Shown here in pieces: positions 20,006 to 28,118 of a DNA stretch of 64,000 nucleotides. Each line of letters begins with the position of its first letter. Positions within the stretch are counted from its first letter, which is position 1. The notes beneath the pieces were generated by a model. The model was not told where the DNA came from, searched no databases, and saw nothing but the letters and a program-made list of their open reading frames with translations. The DNA comes from Diplonema japonicum (lineage: Eukaryota > Euglenozoa > Diplonemea > Diplonemida > Diplonemidae). A program made the position numbers and the translations under genes. The stretch is taken from positions 496,001 through 560,000 of the forward strand of contig OZ025651.1 of NCBI GenBank assembly GCA_964019335.1, in the 5' to 3' direction.

Positions 20006-20207
20006 TGTTACTAGTGTTATCGAGCTCCCCTTTGCGTCGATTAGAGTTGAGAGTGTCTTGGAGTTGAAAAGTGAATAAAAAGTGCACACTATTCAAAAGA
20101 TCTATAACGGGGGGAACAGGGGGAAGAAAAGAGAAAAAAAAAAATATCAAGATATGATCGGATGTCCGGAATAGAAAGGGGGGGACACATATATCGTGTT
20201 TTCAACT

Positions 20208-21083
20208 CTATTTCCTCTTCAGTTTCTTTTTCCCCGCATGCCCCTGTGCCGCTTTCTGCTGCATCATCTCGGCTTCCTCCCGCAGCGCCTCTTGCTTCCT
20301 GATGTTCCTCTGTGTCAACACTTTGTAGATTTTCGCGAAGACAGAACAGTTCGCGAAGCACAAAGGGAAGATGAGTACCGGGAGGAGAAGCCGGTACCAC
20401 CTCTCGGCCCAAGGAGGGAGGTCGTGACCAGAGGGGAGGGCATGGGTGAAGTAGAGGTTAGTGTCGTGATACATATTATAGATCACAGCAGGGGTGGTAG
20501 AGAGGAGGATGAAGTTGAGGGTCTGCCACGAGGCACGGAACACGGATTTTCGCATGTAGGTGAGCTGGTTGGCAAAGAAGAACTTCATTGGTGCCACAAA
20601 TAGTACGATATGCTGGACATGCATTGCAAGCGTGGAATGCGCAGGGAACACCACACCCACAGCCCCACTTAGGATCGAAAACCACAGGCAGTGGCTCATT
20701 ACTAGATCCATTATCCACTCAGAAATTCCCATTCTAGGTAGAACTACGCCAAGTGCGAGTAATACTCCTAGAACTGCACTTGGGTGCACCCCTAGCCCCC
20801 ACCACGCCACCGCTACACACGCGAACCCACTTACCTCTGCCACCATCTCTTCCCATCCTTGCAGCCTGTGCCATGTCCCTACCCGTACTGTCTCGTCCTC
20901 TTTCTTCTTCTCCTGCAAATTGCTCATAAGTATACACAAGGCTGCGAGCTGTAACGGCGTAAGGTTTTTAAATAAAAGAAACAAGAAGAAAAAAAAAAAA
21001 AAAAACCAACATACCACGCTCCAATCTGTCACGACTTCACCGTGCTTCTCCCAAAACTGCGCTTCCATGGTTAACGGCATCAT
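20208..21083 (-). CDS. TMEM164-like multi-pass membrane protein, 2 exons
   Basis: Exon 1 is 21083-21015 (23 codons) and exon 2 is 20948-20208, joined to 269 aa. The 66-nt intron 21014-20949 (GTATGTTGG...CGTTACAG) is a multiple of three without stops, so retention would insert a phenylalanine-rich stretch. About six or seven membrane helices. The block HVQHIVLFVAPMKFF corresponds to the TMEM164 QH..L.VVPIYLL region, and an upstream cysteine (MSHCLWFS) may match its catalytic cysteine. TMEM164 family members act in ether-phospholipid acyl transfer; function here is inferred from the family. The C-tail is lysine-rich (GKKKLKRK), like ER retention signals. Confidence 0.75.
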   Translation of the reverse strand: MMPLTMEAQFWEKHGEVVTDWSVVCWFFFFFFFLFLLFKNLTPLQLAALCILMSNLQEKKKEDETVRVGTWHRLQGWEEMVAEVSGFACVAVAWWGLGVHPSAVLGVLLALGVVLPRMGISEWIMDLVMSHCLWFSILSGAVGVVFPAHSTLAMHVQHIVLFVAPMKFFFANQLTYMRKSVFRASWQTLNFILLSTTPAVIYNMYHDTNLYFTHALPSGHDLPPWAERWYRLLLPVLIFPLCFANCSVFAKIYKVLTQRNIRKQEALREEAEMMQQKAAQGHAGKKKLKRK

Positions 21084-21245
21084 TTTTTTTTATACCTCTT
21101 TTTCTTATTGTTATTTTCCCCCCTCAAGATAAAAAAAAAAAAAAAAAAAACAAGAACGTAACTAAGAAGGGGCCCAGAGAAAAGCACACTTTGTTTCCTT
21201 TTTTTTTTTTTTTTTTTTTTTTTTTGGCCCCATACGAAAGTACAG

Positions 21246-21267
21246 AAGTTTTGAGCAGATTCCCCCC
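21246..21267. repeat. 22-bp direct repeat, downstream copy
   Basis: AAGTTTTGAGCAGATTCCCC plus two C, identical to 21933-21954; the pair brackets the MTHFS gene. Confidence 0.85.
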
Positions 21268-21287
21268 CCCCCCCCCCCCCTCTTGTT

Positions 21288-21926
21288 TCAGACGCTCTTC
21301 AAGTGGATGTCGGTAGGGGTGATAACTGCGTCGAGTAGCACATCGTAGTCAGAAGTGGGGATGGAACCGACAAGCTGAGGGGCGAGGGAGAGGCCAATCG
21401 CTGTGGGAGGCGGGAGGCTGTTCGTTGCATTGTGAGCAGTCAACCGGGAGAGAAAAGAGTCGTAGTACCCTCGCCCATGGCCAAGGCGGTGACCTTCTCT
21501 TGTGAAGGCAACACCAGGACAGAACACAACATCGATCGCTGATGAGGGCAGCATACAAGGTCTGGCCAAAGCCTCCTTCACAGGTAGCTCCTTGATACCC
21601 CACTTATTCAGAGGCCAGCTCTCGATTTCTTTGTAATCCTTCACCTCCACCATCTTCATATCACAGTGGCGCTTACCTGTGACGCATGGTACAAAGACCC
21701 TCTTTCCCCTGCTGAACAAGCCTGTGATGATGGCTGTTGTCACAACTTCGCAGCCCATGTTCACATAGATGCTGAAACCTTTTGCCTGGTGCACCTCTGG
21801 CATAGTGAACAGCCTGCTTACAACTGCCTCAGAATGCTTCAAAATCTCCTCCTCGGGCATCGCTTTCAAAGCTTTTTGAACTGCAGAACGGAGCGCCTTC
21901 TTCTCGCCTGCAACAGGGTCAGACAT
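21288..21926 (-). CDS. MTHFS: 5-formyltetrahydrofolate cyclo-ligase
   Basis: 212 aa from the ATG at 21926 (MSDPVAGEKKALRSAVQKAL). Converts 5-formyl-THF to 5,10-methenyl-THF using ATP. The family's C-terminal nucleotide-binding block is intact: PGVAFTREGHRLGHGRGYYD. The N-terminal K..LR helix, with the folate-side residues, is also typical. Length fits the family (about 200 aa). No targeting peptide, so probably cytosolic. Intronless and bracketed by a 22-bp direct repeat, one copy of which ends 7 bases upstream of the start codon. Confidence 0.95.
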   Translation of the reverse strand: MSDPVAGEKKALRSAVQKALKAMPEEEILKHSEAVVSRLFTMPEVHQAKGFSIYVNMGCEVVTTAIITGLFSRGKRVFVPCVTGKRHCDMKMVEVKDYKEIESWPLNKWGIKELPVKEALARPCMLPSSAIDVVFCPGVAFTREGHRLGHGRGYYDSFLSRLTAHNATNSLPPPTAIGLSLAPQLVGSIPTSDYDVLLDAVITPTDIHLKSV

Positions 21927-21932
21927 TTGGTT

Positions 21933-21954
21933 AAGTTTTGAGCAGATTCCCCCC
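21933..21954. repeat. 22-bp direct repeat, upstream copy
   Basis: Identical to 21246-21267 and lies in the leader of the MTHFS gene. Confidence 0.85.
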
Positions 21955-22171
21955 ACTCACCCTTACCCCTTTGTTTATTTATTTATTTATTTTTTTCGTT
22001 TTTAAGAATGACAGGGAAAGGGGGGGGGGGGAAATAGAAGAAGGGGGGGAAAAAAAGAAAAAGCGAAAAAAAAGGGGGGTAAAAAAGATCAGATTTTTTT
22101 TTCTTCCCTTCTTTTTTTTTTTTTTTTTTTTTTCCGCACACTTTTTTTTTTCTTCTTTTTTTTGCCCACCC

Positions 22172-23257
22172 TCAGCAAGGCAGCAAGATTTTACTGCGCA
22201 CCCACCCTTGGATATTCCGTTTTGTAACGGATATTTTAGAAAGATCGTTTGCCTGCTCCACAACAGTGACTCTGGTGGTGGGCCGAACTACATAAGGGAG
22301 GTTGGAAACAGGGTGGAGGAGGTACGTGGGTGGTTTCATGGCATTCATGCGAAGTTTTGCTCCCTTGGGGTACTGATTACGATCTATCTGAAAGGTTGGG
22401 GGGGACGGGTTCGGTTCCGGGACACAAGGGGCGTTTCCGAGCCCTCCCACGGTGAGGTCGTGCAGGTTGTGGATGCTGGTACTGAGGACTTCGTCCTTCT
22501 CCCTTAGCAACGCGGCAATTTCCTGTTTTATTTTGGCTTTTTCCAGATCCACTTCGGTAACAGGAGGCGGGACTGAACCCAGAGACGCCACAGGTGTTAT
22601 TTCACCTTTTCCGTTAGATTGAACCGGCGGCGGTGTGGGTGTGCTTGGAACAGCTGCTGGTTGCTCAGGTATAACAGGCTGCAGATCGACTTTATTGTGC
22701 TCTTCTTCCTCTTCTTCTTCCTCCTCCTCTTCTTCTTCTTCCTCTTCTTCGTTCTCTGCTTCTTGTTGTTCTTTTTCCAGCTCCTCCTCCCGTCGCCGTA
22801 TCTCCGCAAAGACGTAATCCGGACGTCGCTTTGCGTTCACCCAAATCTTTGGTTCGTGTGTCTCTGCAATCTCCCCCTTGGCGGCAAGGATTAAAGCAGG
22901 CAGGAAGAGCTTCATGTGATAGATTAAGAGTGATTTATTGAAAGCCGTTGATGTGGTTATAATGCAGGAGCCGGAGTTCCCGCTTTTGCAGGCGGACACC
23001 AAGGGAACAGCGGTGGCTAGTTTTTCTCGTCGGTATTTCATGAGCTTTTTGAGTGCTTTCAGAAGGATTTGGTGCGGGAGGTAGTCCATCCCTTCCACGA
23101 GCTCGTCGTCGATCTCGAACGACTTCCCCTCCTCGTCGCATCTTACCACAAGCACGTGCTGCCCCACATTTTTTTTTGCTTTCTTCACCTCCTCGCTACG
23201 CAGGGTTTGCTCTGTTTCCAATAATGTCCTCTTAGTTGAACTTCGCAGACTGTGCAT
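22172..23257 (-). CDS. Unrecognised 361-aa protein with polyglutamate run
   Basis: ATG at 23257 (MHSLRSSTKRTLLETEQTLR). Residues 1-150 look globular. A charged helix (RRREEELEKEQQEAENEEEE) leads into a run of about 17 glutamates near 170-187, then a proline-rich linker and a C-terminal segment beginning PPTFQIDRNQYPKGAKLRMN. No family recognised. The acid run is encoded by repeated GAA/GAG codons and could vary in length between alleles. Confidence 0.8.
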   Translation of the reverse strand: MHSLRSSTKRTLLETEQTLRSEEVKKAKKNVGQHVLVVRCDEEGKSFEIDDELVEGMDYLPHQILLKALKKLMKYRREKLATAVPLVSACKSGNSGSCIITTSTAFNKSLLIYHMKLFLPALILAAKGEIAETHEPKIWVNAKRRPDYVFAEIRRREEELEKEQQEAENEEEEEEEEEEEEEEEEEHNKVDLQPVIPEQPAAVPSTPTPPPVQSNGKGEITPVASLGSVPPPVTEVDLEKAKIKQEIAALLREKDEVLSTSIHNLHDLTVGGLGNAPCVPEPNPSPPTFQIDRNQYPKGAKLRMNAMKPPTYLLHPVSNLPYVVRPTTRVTVVEQANDLSKISVTKRNIQGWVRSKILLPC

Positions 23258-23807
23258 TTTCTTTTTCTTTTACCCAAACCCCCTCCCGCCACTCCTCTCC
23301 TTTTTTTTTTTTTTTTTTTTTTTTCCCTGTTCTTGTTGAAAACGGGAATAATAAAAATGAAAAACTGACCTTCAACCTGAGAAAAACAAAAAAAAAAGGG
23401 GGTGGGTGCCGAGCACCATTTATATTTCTTTGAAAGTAAGGGCAGAAGGGGGATCGCATGAGACGTAAGAAAAATAGGGTGGGATAAAAGAAAAAAAGCT
23501 GGGGTGGGAAAACTGTGCAACGGGTGTGGACAACAGGAAGAGAAGAAAAATAAAAGGGGAAGATGAAACACGAATCGAGGGGGGGTGTGATGGAGGGGAA
23601 GTGAAAAAAGCATTTTCCATTGCTTTTTTTTCCTTTTTTTTTTTTTTTTTTTTAAATGCCCCATGTTCTCTGTCTCCACAGATCTCACCTATGCTGCCTC
23701 GAAAAAAAAAAAAAGAGAATAAAAAAAAATCCCTGCCATCCCCGTCCTTCACCGGAAGCCACACTTTTTGTTTTCCTCCTTTTTTTCTTTCCCCCCCTTT
23801 TCATCAT
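23258..23807. other. Intergenic spacer, homopolymer-rich
   Basis: T and A runs (23301-23324, 23632-23653, 23702-23714) and A/G-rich sequence. Nothing recognisable as a gene on either strand. Confidence 0.6.
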
Positions 23808-25004
23808 TCACCCCAGCTTTACCACCTCCGGCTTGATTTTTTTAGTTTTGATTCCTTTTTGCAGGCCCTGGATAATTTATTCTTTTCCCTCAAAAAAAAA
23901 AAAAAAAAAAATACCAAGAGATGTGCTCTTGCTTCACGCAAAGAAGGGCGTTTTTCAGGATCGTGGTCTACCATTTTACTGATCATATCGATGAGATGCG
24001 TGGTGTAGTGCCTCATTTCCAGTTCACCTTTAGCGTCTTCTGCCAGATAGGTCCGTTGGCTGAGACTTTCCTTCAGAGCTGCCTCTAGGACAGAGTGGTC
24101 CTCGTAGTAAGGGTTGTTGAACGTCTTTTCGTTCAGCATAGGGAAGTCGGGAAGCGCAGCCAGAAGGTACAACACAACACCGAGAGAAAACACATCGCAC
24201 TTCGAGGAGAAGTTCATCTTTGAAATCTCAGGGGCCCGGTACTCTTCAGTGGTGTCCTGTCCGCTCTCCAAGCCTTCTTGGTTCTGGCTCCGACTAGCAT
24301 CAAAATCAGTAACCTTAAACAAAGTTGCATTATTGAAACACAATATATTTTCAGGTTTGATGTCCATATGCAAAAACGGTGGGTCTTGATCGCTCATATG
24401 TTGAAGCGCATCCAGTACCTTTTTTTTTTTTTTTTTTTTTTTTTTTCAAAAAAAAAAAAAAAAAAAAAAAAAGAAATAAAATACCTGAGTTGCTACGTTT
24501 AAAATAAAAAGTTCGTCGAGCTCACCTGAGCTGCGCACACGGTGTGCGAGGTCCCCCTCCGGGGAGTAATCCATGGCGATGGAAAGGGTATAGATCCCTT
24601 TTTCTGTATCTTCCTCTTCAGGCTGGAAGAAAAAAAAAAGTTTTTTTTGTAAAAAGTAAAAAAAAGGGGGGGAGTATATATACCCTAGTGAACACGTCAT
24701 AGTACTTGACAACGTGGTCCCCGTCCTTCATCACTCTCTTGTGTGTTTCTGCCCTTCTCGACATTTCTTGCACCATTTTTTCGTTTCCTTTCACGTCTTT
24801 GATTGCAAACTCTCTTCCGTCTGCCCTGACCGCTCTGAAGACCTGCCCCTGCGCTCCTTCACCGAGCCTTTGTATCCGTTTGTACCCTCTCACATCCGGC
24901 CTTTCGTGCAACATGGGCACCTCTGCCGCAACCGGCCAACATGTGTTGGGAGTCCCAGACCCCACGAGAGGCTCGAGGCCTGCAAGAACATCAGCAGTTG
25001 ACAT
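23808..25004 (-). CDS. Ser/Thr protein kinase, 4 exons
   Basis: Exons are 25004-24684, 24622-24485, 24418-23915 and 23867-23808, joined to 340 aa, all in phase 0. Introns are 61 nt (GTATAT...CTTCCAG), 66 nt (GTATTT...A27 G) and 47 nt (GTATTT...ATCCAG). Kinase landmarks in order: LGEGAQGQVFRA (glycine loop), FAIKDVK (lysine), YSPEGDL (hinge), FLHMDIKPENIL (catalytic loop, HMD for HRD), VTDFDAS (DFD in place of DFG), EYRAPEIS and CDVFSLGVVLYLL. The hinge and catalytic loop recall NEK-like kinases, but the group is uncertain. The aspartates for catalysis and metal binding are present, so it is probably active. Confidence 0.9.
24419..24484 (-). other. Intron formed almost wholly of a T25/A27 hairpin
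   Basis: Second intron of the kinase gene. On the coding strand it reads GTATTTTATTTC, 25 T, one G, 27 A, G. The two runs can pair along nearly the whole intron. There is no polypyrimidine tract at the 3' splice site. The junction is fixed by the frame and by the kinase alignment ...NVATQ/VLDALQHM... Confidence 0.8.
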
Positions 25005-25183
25005 TGGGTAGGGGGTATTTATTTTTATTTTTTGTGTGTATCCTCCCCCCCTCCTCTCCCCTCCTTGTTTTCAAAAATTCTTTCGTAATTAGGAAACAAG
25101 GGGAAAAAAAAATCACTATGATGGGAGGGGGAGGGGGGGGGGTAAGTCCCCCCCCCATCCCTTATTTCCCCCTCCCCCCCTTC

Positions 25184-27265
25184 TTAAAACAAATCGATAT
25201 CCAACCAGTTGGATTTTCGTTTCTTTGCAGCTCTCTGCTTTTCGTCCTCCGCTTTCGCTCTTCTGACGGCTCTGTCGTCGGCAGCCTCGTTCGGGTTCCG
25301 CTTGTAATCGTACATATGAGGCGCGGCCTCGACAAGCCACATTGGATTGTCGATTTTAATACAGTTCATTGCGAAGATAGCAGTGGGTGTCTCCAAGCAA
25401 TGAGTGTAGAGGATCCACTCAGGCTGGATGGTGTGGAGGGCAGACTGCGGGTGTATTGTCAAGCTAGGGGTGGAAGGATGACTCCGCACAGGCCGGTAAC
25501 CTGACGGTGTATGGTAAGCTACGTTAACAAACCAAGCAGATATCGCACACAATGTAATAAGTTTTGTATCCTCCTCTGTACTGTCCAACCCGGGGGGGTC
25601 CCACGTGTTGGAGTGAATCTTTTTATACCCGTCTTCCAAAGCACAAGCACGTAACAATGCCTTATAGTTCAACCCCCGCTCCCCCGCCCACGATGCATCC
25701 CGTTGCGCAGTTAAAAACCCCTTCAAAATGTTCAAAAGCGACAAAAAATCACCTTCTTCGACATGGTACTGAGCACGGGTCTCCTCGCCACGTCTACCGC
25801 CTCTAAGGAACAGATCCTTGATGGACAACATCGCAGCTATTTTAAAACCCATGTCGGAAATACCAACCTTCTGACAGGACAGAATAAACGCGGTAGTTTG
25901 CACATCGCAAGGCGATGCCACAAAAGCGTCGCCCAAAGCCTGCGAGACAACACTGTTCGTATCGATGATGGAGAAGGAAAACAGTGTTTCCAACCCGCGC
26001 TGCAATGCAACAACGGAAGGGGGTGTTATGTAGTCGAAATCCACGATATTGTGAACGTGAAGCGACTTCAACGTTAGGATCAGCCTCGCAAGGTCCGAGG
26101 TTTGTATCTCGGGGATTTCCTGCAACAGGAGTTCGGATTGAAACACGGGCTCGGTGTACAACCGGTAGCACACCCCAGGATGGGTTCTCCCAGCCCGTCC
26201 GGTTCTTTGTTCAGCAGTTGACCGTGAGATAGGTGTTGTAATTCTACGTGTAACACCCGATTCCGGATCCCAAACGTATTTTTCTTGAAAACCAGAATCG
26301 ACCACATATGTTATATTTTCTATTGTAACACCTGTCTCTGCCACTGATGTTGAGAGGATGATCTTACGGTCTTTATCCGATTCGGGTTTGAAAATTTTCA
26401 GTTGATCATGGACAGACATGCCTTGGTGAAGTGTTGTTACTGACATTCTCATGCGGTCCTTACCCAATGTTGACTGGTCCGTTTGTGTTAAGATCTGAGC
26501 GGCGTCCGAGACGTCCTGTGGGGTGGGGAGGAAGGCGAGGACATCGCCCTTTCGTTTGTTCTTGTGAATGTCTCGAATGGTGTCCACTACCGATTTTAGA
26601 TAGTTTTTCAGGGGATTTTTCGCGTAGTACACATCCACCGGGAATGAAGAACCCTCCACCTTCACCACTACAGGGTCGAACTTTTTGAAGAAATCCGTGT
26701 AGGTCTTCGGTTGCAGAGTAGCTGACGCGATGACAACCCTTAGATCTAACCGTTTCTTTAATATTTTTTTTAGTAGTGCTAGTAGAAGGTCCGTTGCGGT
26801 TGTTCTTAAGTGTGCCTCGTCGATAATGACAATGGAGTAAGGTTCTAAAAGCGGGGTTTTCGCCACTTCTTGGGTCAGAATTTCGTTTGAAAAGAATAGG
26901 ATTTTAGAATTTTGGGATGTTTTTTTGTCGAGTTTCACCTTGTATCCGACAAGGTCGCCTACTCGGGTTTTGTTTTCGCTCGCTACTCTGCGTGCTAAGC
27001 TAATCGCTGCCACCCCGCGTGGTTCAGCAACTGCGACCCGTCCCCATCCGGCTTGTGCGAGTATCCATGGTAGTTTTGTGCTTTTCCCGCTTCCTGTCTC
27101 ACCCACCACGACGACCACCCTCCGTTCCTCGATGGCGAAGAGAAGCTCTTTTTTGTGGAGTTCCACAGGAAGGATGCCTTGGGCAGCAGTGTTGTACACG
27201 ACAGGAGCTGCTTCTTCCCTGTCGAAGGAGAGGCCCGTGTCCCCGGGTTTGATAAAACCCGTCAT
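25184..27265 (-). CDS. DEAH-box RNA helicase
   Basis: 693 aa from the ATG at 27265 (MTGFIKPGDTGLSFDREEAA). Helicase motifs in order: I GETGSGKSTKLPW, II DEAH (VIIDEAHLRT), III SAT, V STSVAETGVTIENITYVVDSG and VI QRTGRAGRTHPG. A winged-helix/HA2 region follows (about 430-560), then an OB-fold end (PEWILYTHCLETPTAIFAMN). Size and end resemble the DHX15/Prp43 and Prp22/DHX8 group, which remodel spliceosomal or pre-ribosomal RNPs; the subfamily cannot be fixed by eye. There is no long N-terminal extension. The lysine-rich tail may be nuclear. Confidence 0.93.
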   Translation of the reverse strand: MTGFIKPGDTGLSFDREEAAPVVYNTAAQGILPVELHKKELLFAIEERRVVVVVGETGSGKSTKLPWILAQAGWGRVAVAEPRGVAAISLARRVASENKTRVGDLVGYKVKLDKKTSQNSKILFFSNEILTQEVAKTPLLEPYSIVIIDEAHLRTTATDLLLALLKKILKKRLDLRVVIASATLQPKTYTDFFKKFDPVVVKVEGSSFPVDVYYAKNPLKNYLKSVVDTIRDIHKNKRKGDVLAFLPTPQDVSDAAQILTQTDQSTLGKDRMRMSVTTLHQGMSVHDQLKIFKPESDKDRKIILSTSVAETGVTIENITYVVDSGFQEKYVWDPESGVTRRITTPISRSTAEQRTGRAGRTHPGVCYRLYTEPVFQSELLLQEIPEIQTSDLARLILTLKSLHVHNIVDFDYITPPSVVALQRGLETLFSFSIIDTNSVVSQALGDAFVASPCDVQTTAFILSCQKVGISDMGFKIAAMLSIKDLFLRGGRRGEETRAQYHVEEGDFLSLLNILKGFLTAQRDASWAGERGLNYKALLRACALEDGYKKIHSNTWDPPGLDSTEEDTKLITLCAISAWFVNVAYHTPSGYRPVRSHPSTPSLTIHPQSALHTIQPEWILYTHCLETPTAIFAMNCIKIDNPMWLVEAAPHMYDYKRNPNEAADDRAVRRAKAEDEKQRAAKKRKSNWLDIDLF

Positions 27266-27343
27266 TTTTTAATTATTTTTTTTCCCCCGTCCCGCCTGGT
27301 GGGTTTTTTTTTGTGGTTTTTTTTTTTTTTATTTCACTCTTCA

Positions 27344-27998
27344 GAAATTACTTCACGCACTGGGGGGCCCATTACTTCACGCTAAATCTCATTACTTCAC
27401 GGTGAAATAATGGCCTGTTTTCCGTGAAGTAATAGGGGGGTTTCCATTAAATAATATGCCTCGGTAGGCCAATTTTTGCCTCGGTTCGGTTCCCAGTGGG
27501 GCTACTTTTTCCTCTCAGTTTGCTATTTCCCCCCAGGTTCAGCTCAATTGGCCAACTTTTGCCTCGGCTCAGTTCCAAGTTGGACTACTTTTTCCTCCCA
27601 ATTTGCCCACTTTTGGCTAGGCCTTGTTCCCAGTTTCTGGGGGTAACTCTTCTGTGGGTAAGGGTAACTTAGTCAGCTTACCCAAGCTCCCCAAAAGACT
27701 TCAAAATACCGAAGCAGCAGAAAAAAAGGAGCCAGCGGCCGCGCCAGGTATGGGAAGGCCTGATTAGAGATGGTGACAGTGGCAATGCCAGCGACAGCGG
27801 CAGCTCTTAGTCAACAAAAGGAGGGAAAACAACTTGTATTGTAACCTTTGTAACCCCTCTCTTGTTGTACCCCTTGTCACCCTGTTGTGCCCCTCGTGGT
27901 GAAGTAATTTCAGAGTGTCGTGAAATAAAACCACTTACCTACCGCCAAGTAATGCTTTACCGACCTCGAGGTAACGGTAAAGTCATTACTTGTTGGCA
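27344..27998. repeat. Dispersed intergenic repeat, copy B, with perfect 13-bp inverted ends
   Basis: GAAATTACTTCAC (27344-27356) is the exact inverse of GTGAAGTAATTTC (27899-27911). Inside lie further copies, including the near-palindrome CATTACTTCACGGTGAAATA (about 27391-27410). After the right repeat the shared words GAAATAAAACCACTTACC and TTGTTGGCAGTAA follow, as in copies at 4.5 kb and 18.1 kb. Confidence 0.65.
27467..27632. repeat. Degenerate 83-bp tandem repeat, two units
   Basis: Units start at 27467 and 27550, each beginning GGCCAA[T/C]TTTTGCCTCGG and containing CTACTTTTTCCTC. Confidence 0.7.
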
Positions 27999-28118
27999 GT
28001 AAATAGCTATTTTTTTTTTTTTTTTTTTACTTGGTTCAAAAAAAAAAAAGAAAAAAAAAGAAGAATGACTTTGGTTGCTTCATAAACCGCCTGGCGTACG
28101 AGCAACTTCTTAACCGCG

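Larger units (their letters stand above)
27266..28118. other. Repeat-rich spacer between DEAH helicase and retrotransposon
   Basis: Contains many copies of TTACTTCACG or its complement (27343-27433), an 83-bp tandem repeat (27467-27632) and copy B of the dispersed repeat. No host gene supported. Confidence 0.75.

Noticed and set aside
21927-21956. MTHFS start extended to give a myristoylated MGGICSK N-terminus
   Set aside because: The upstream codon is GTG, not ATG, and the extra residues are encoded by the 22-bp spacer repeat; the ATG at 21926 is the likely start.
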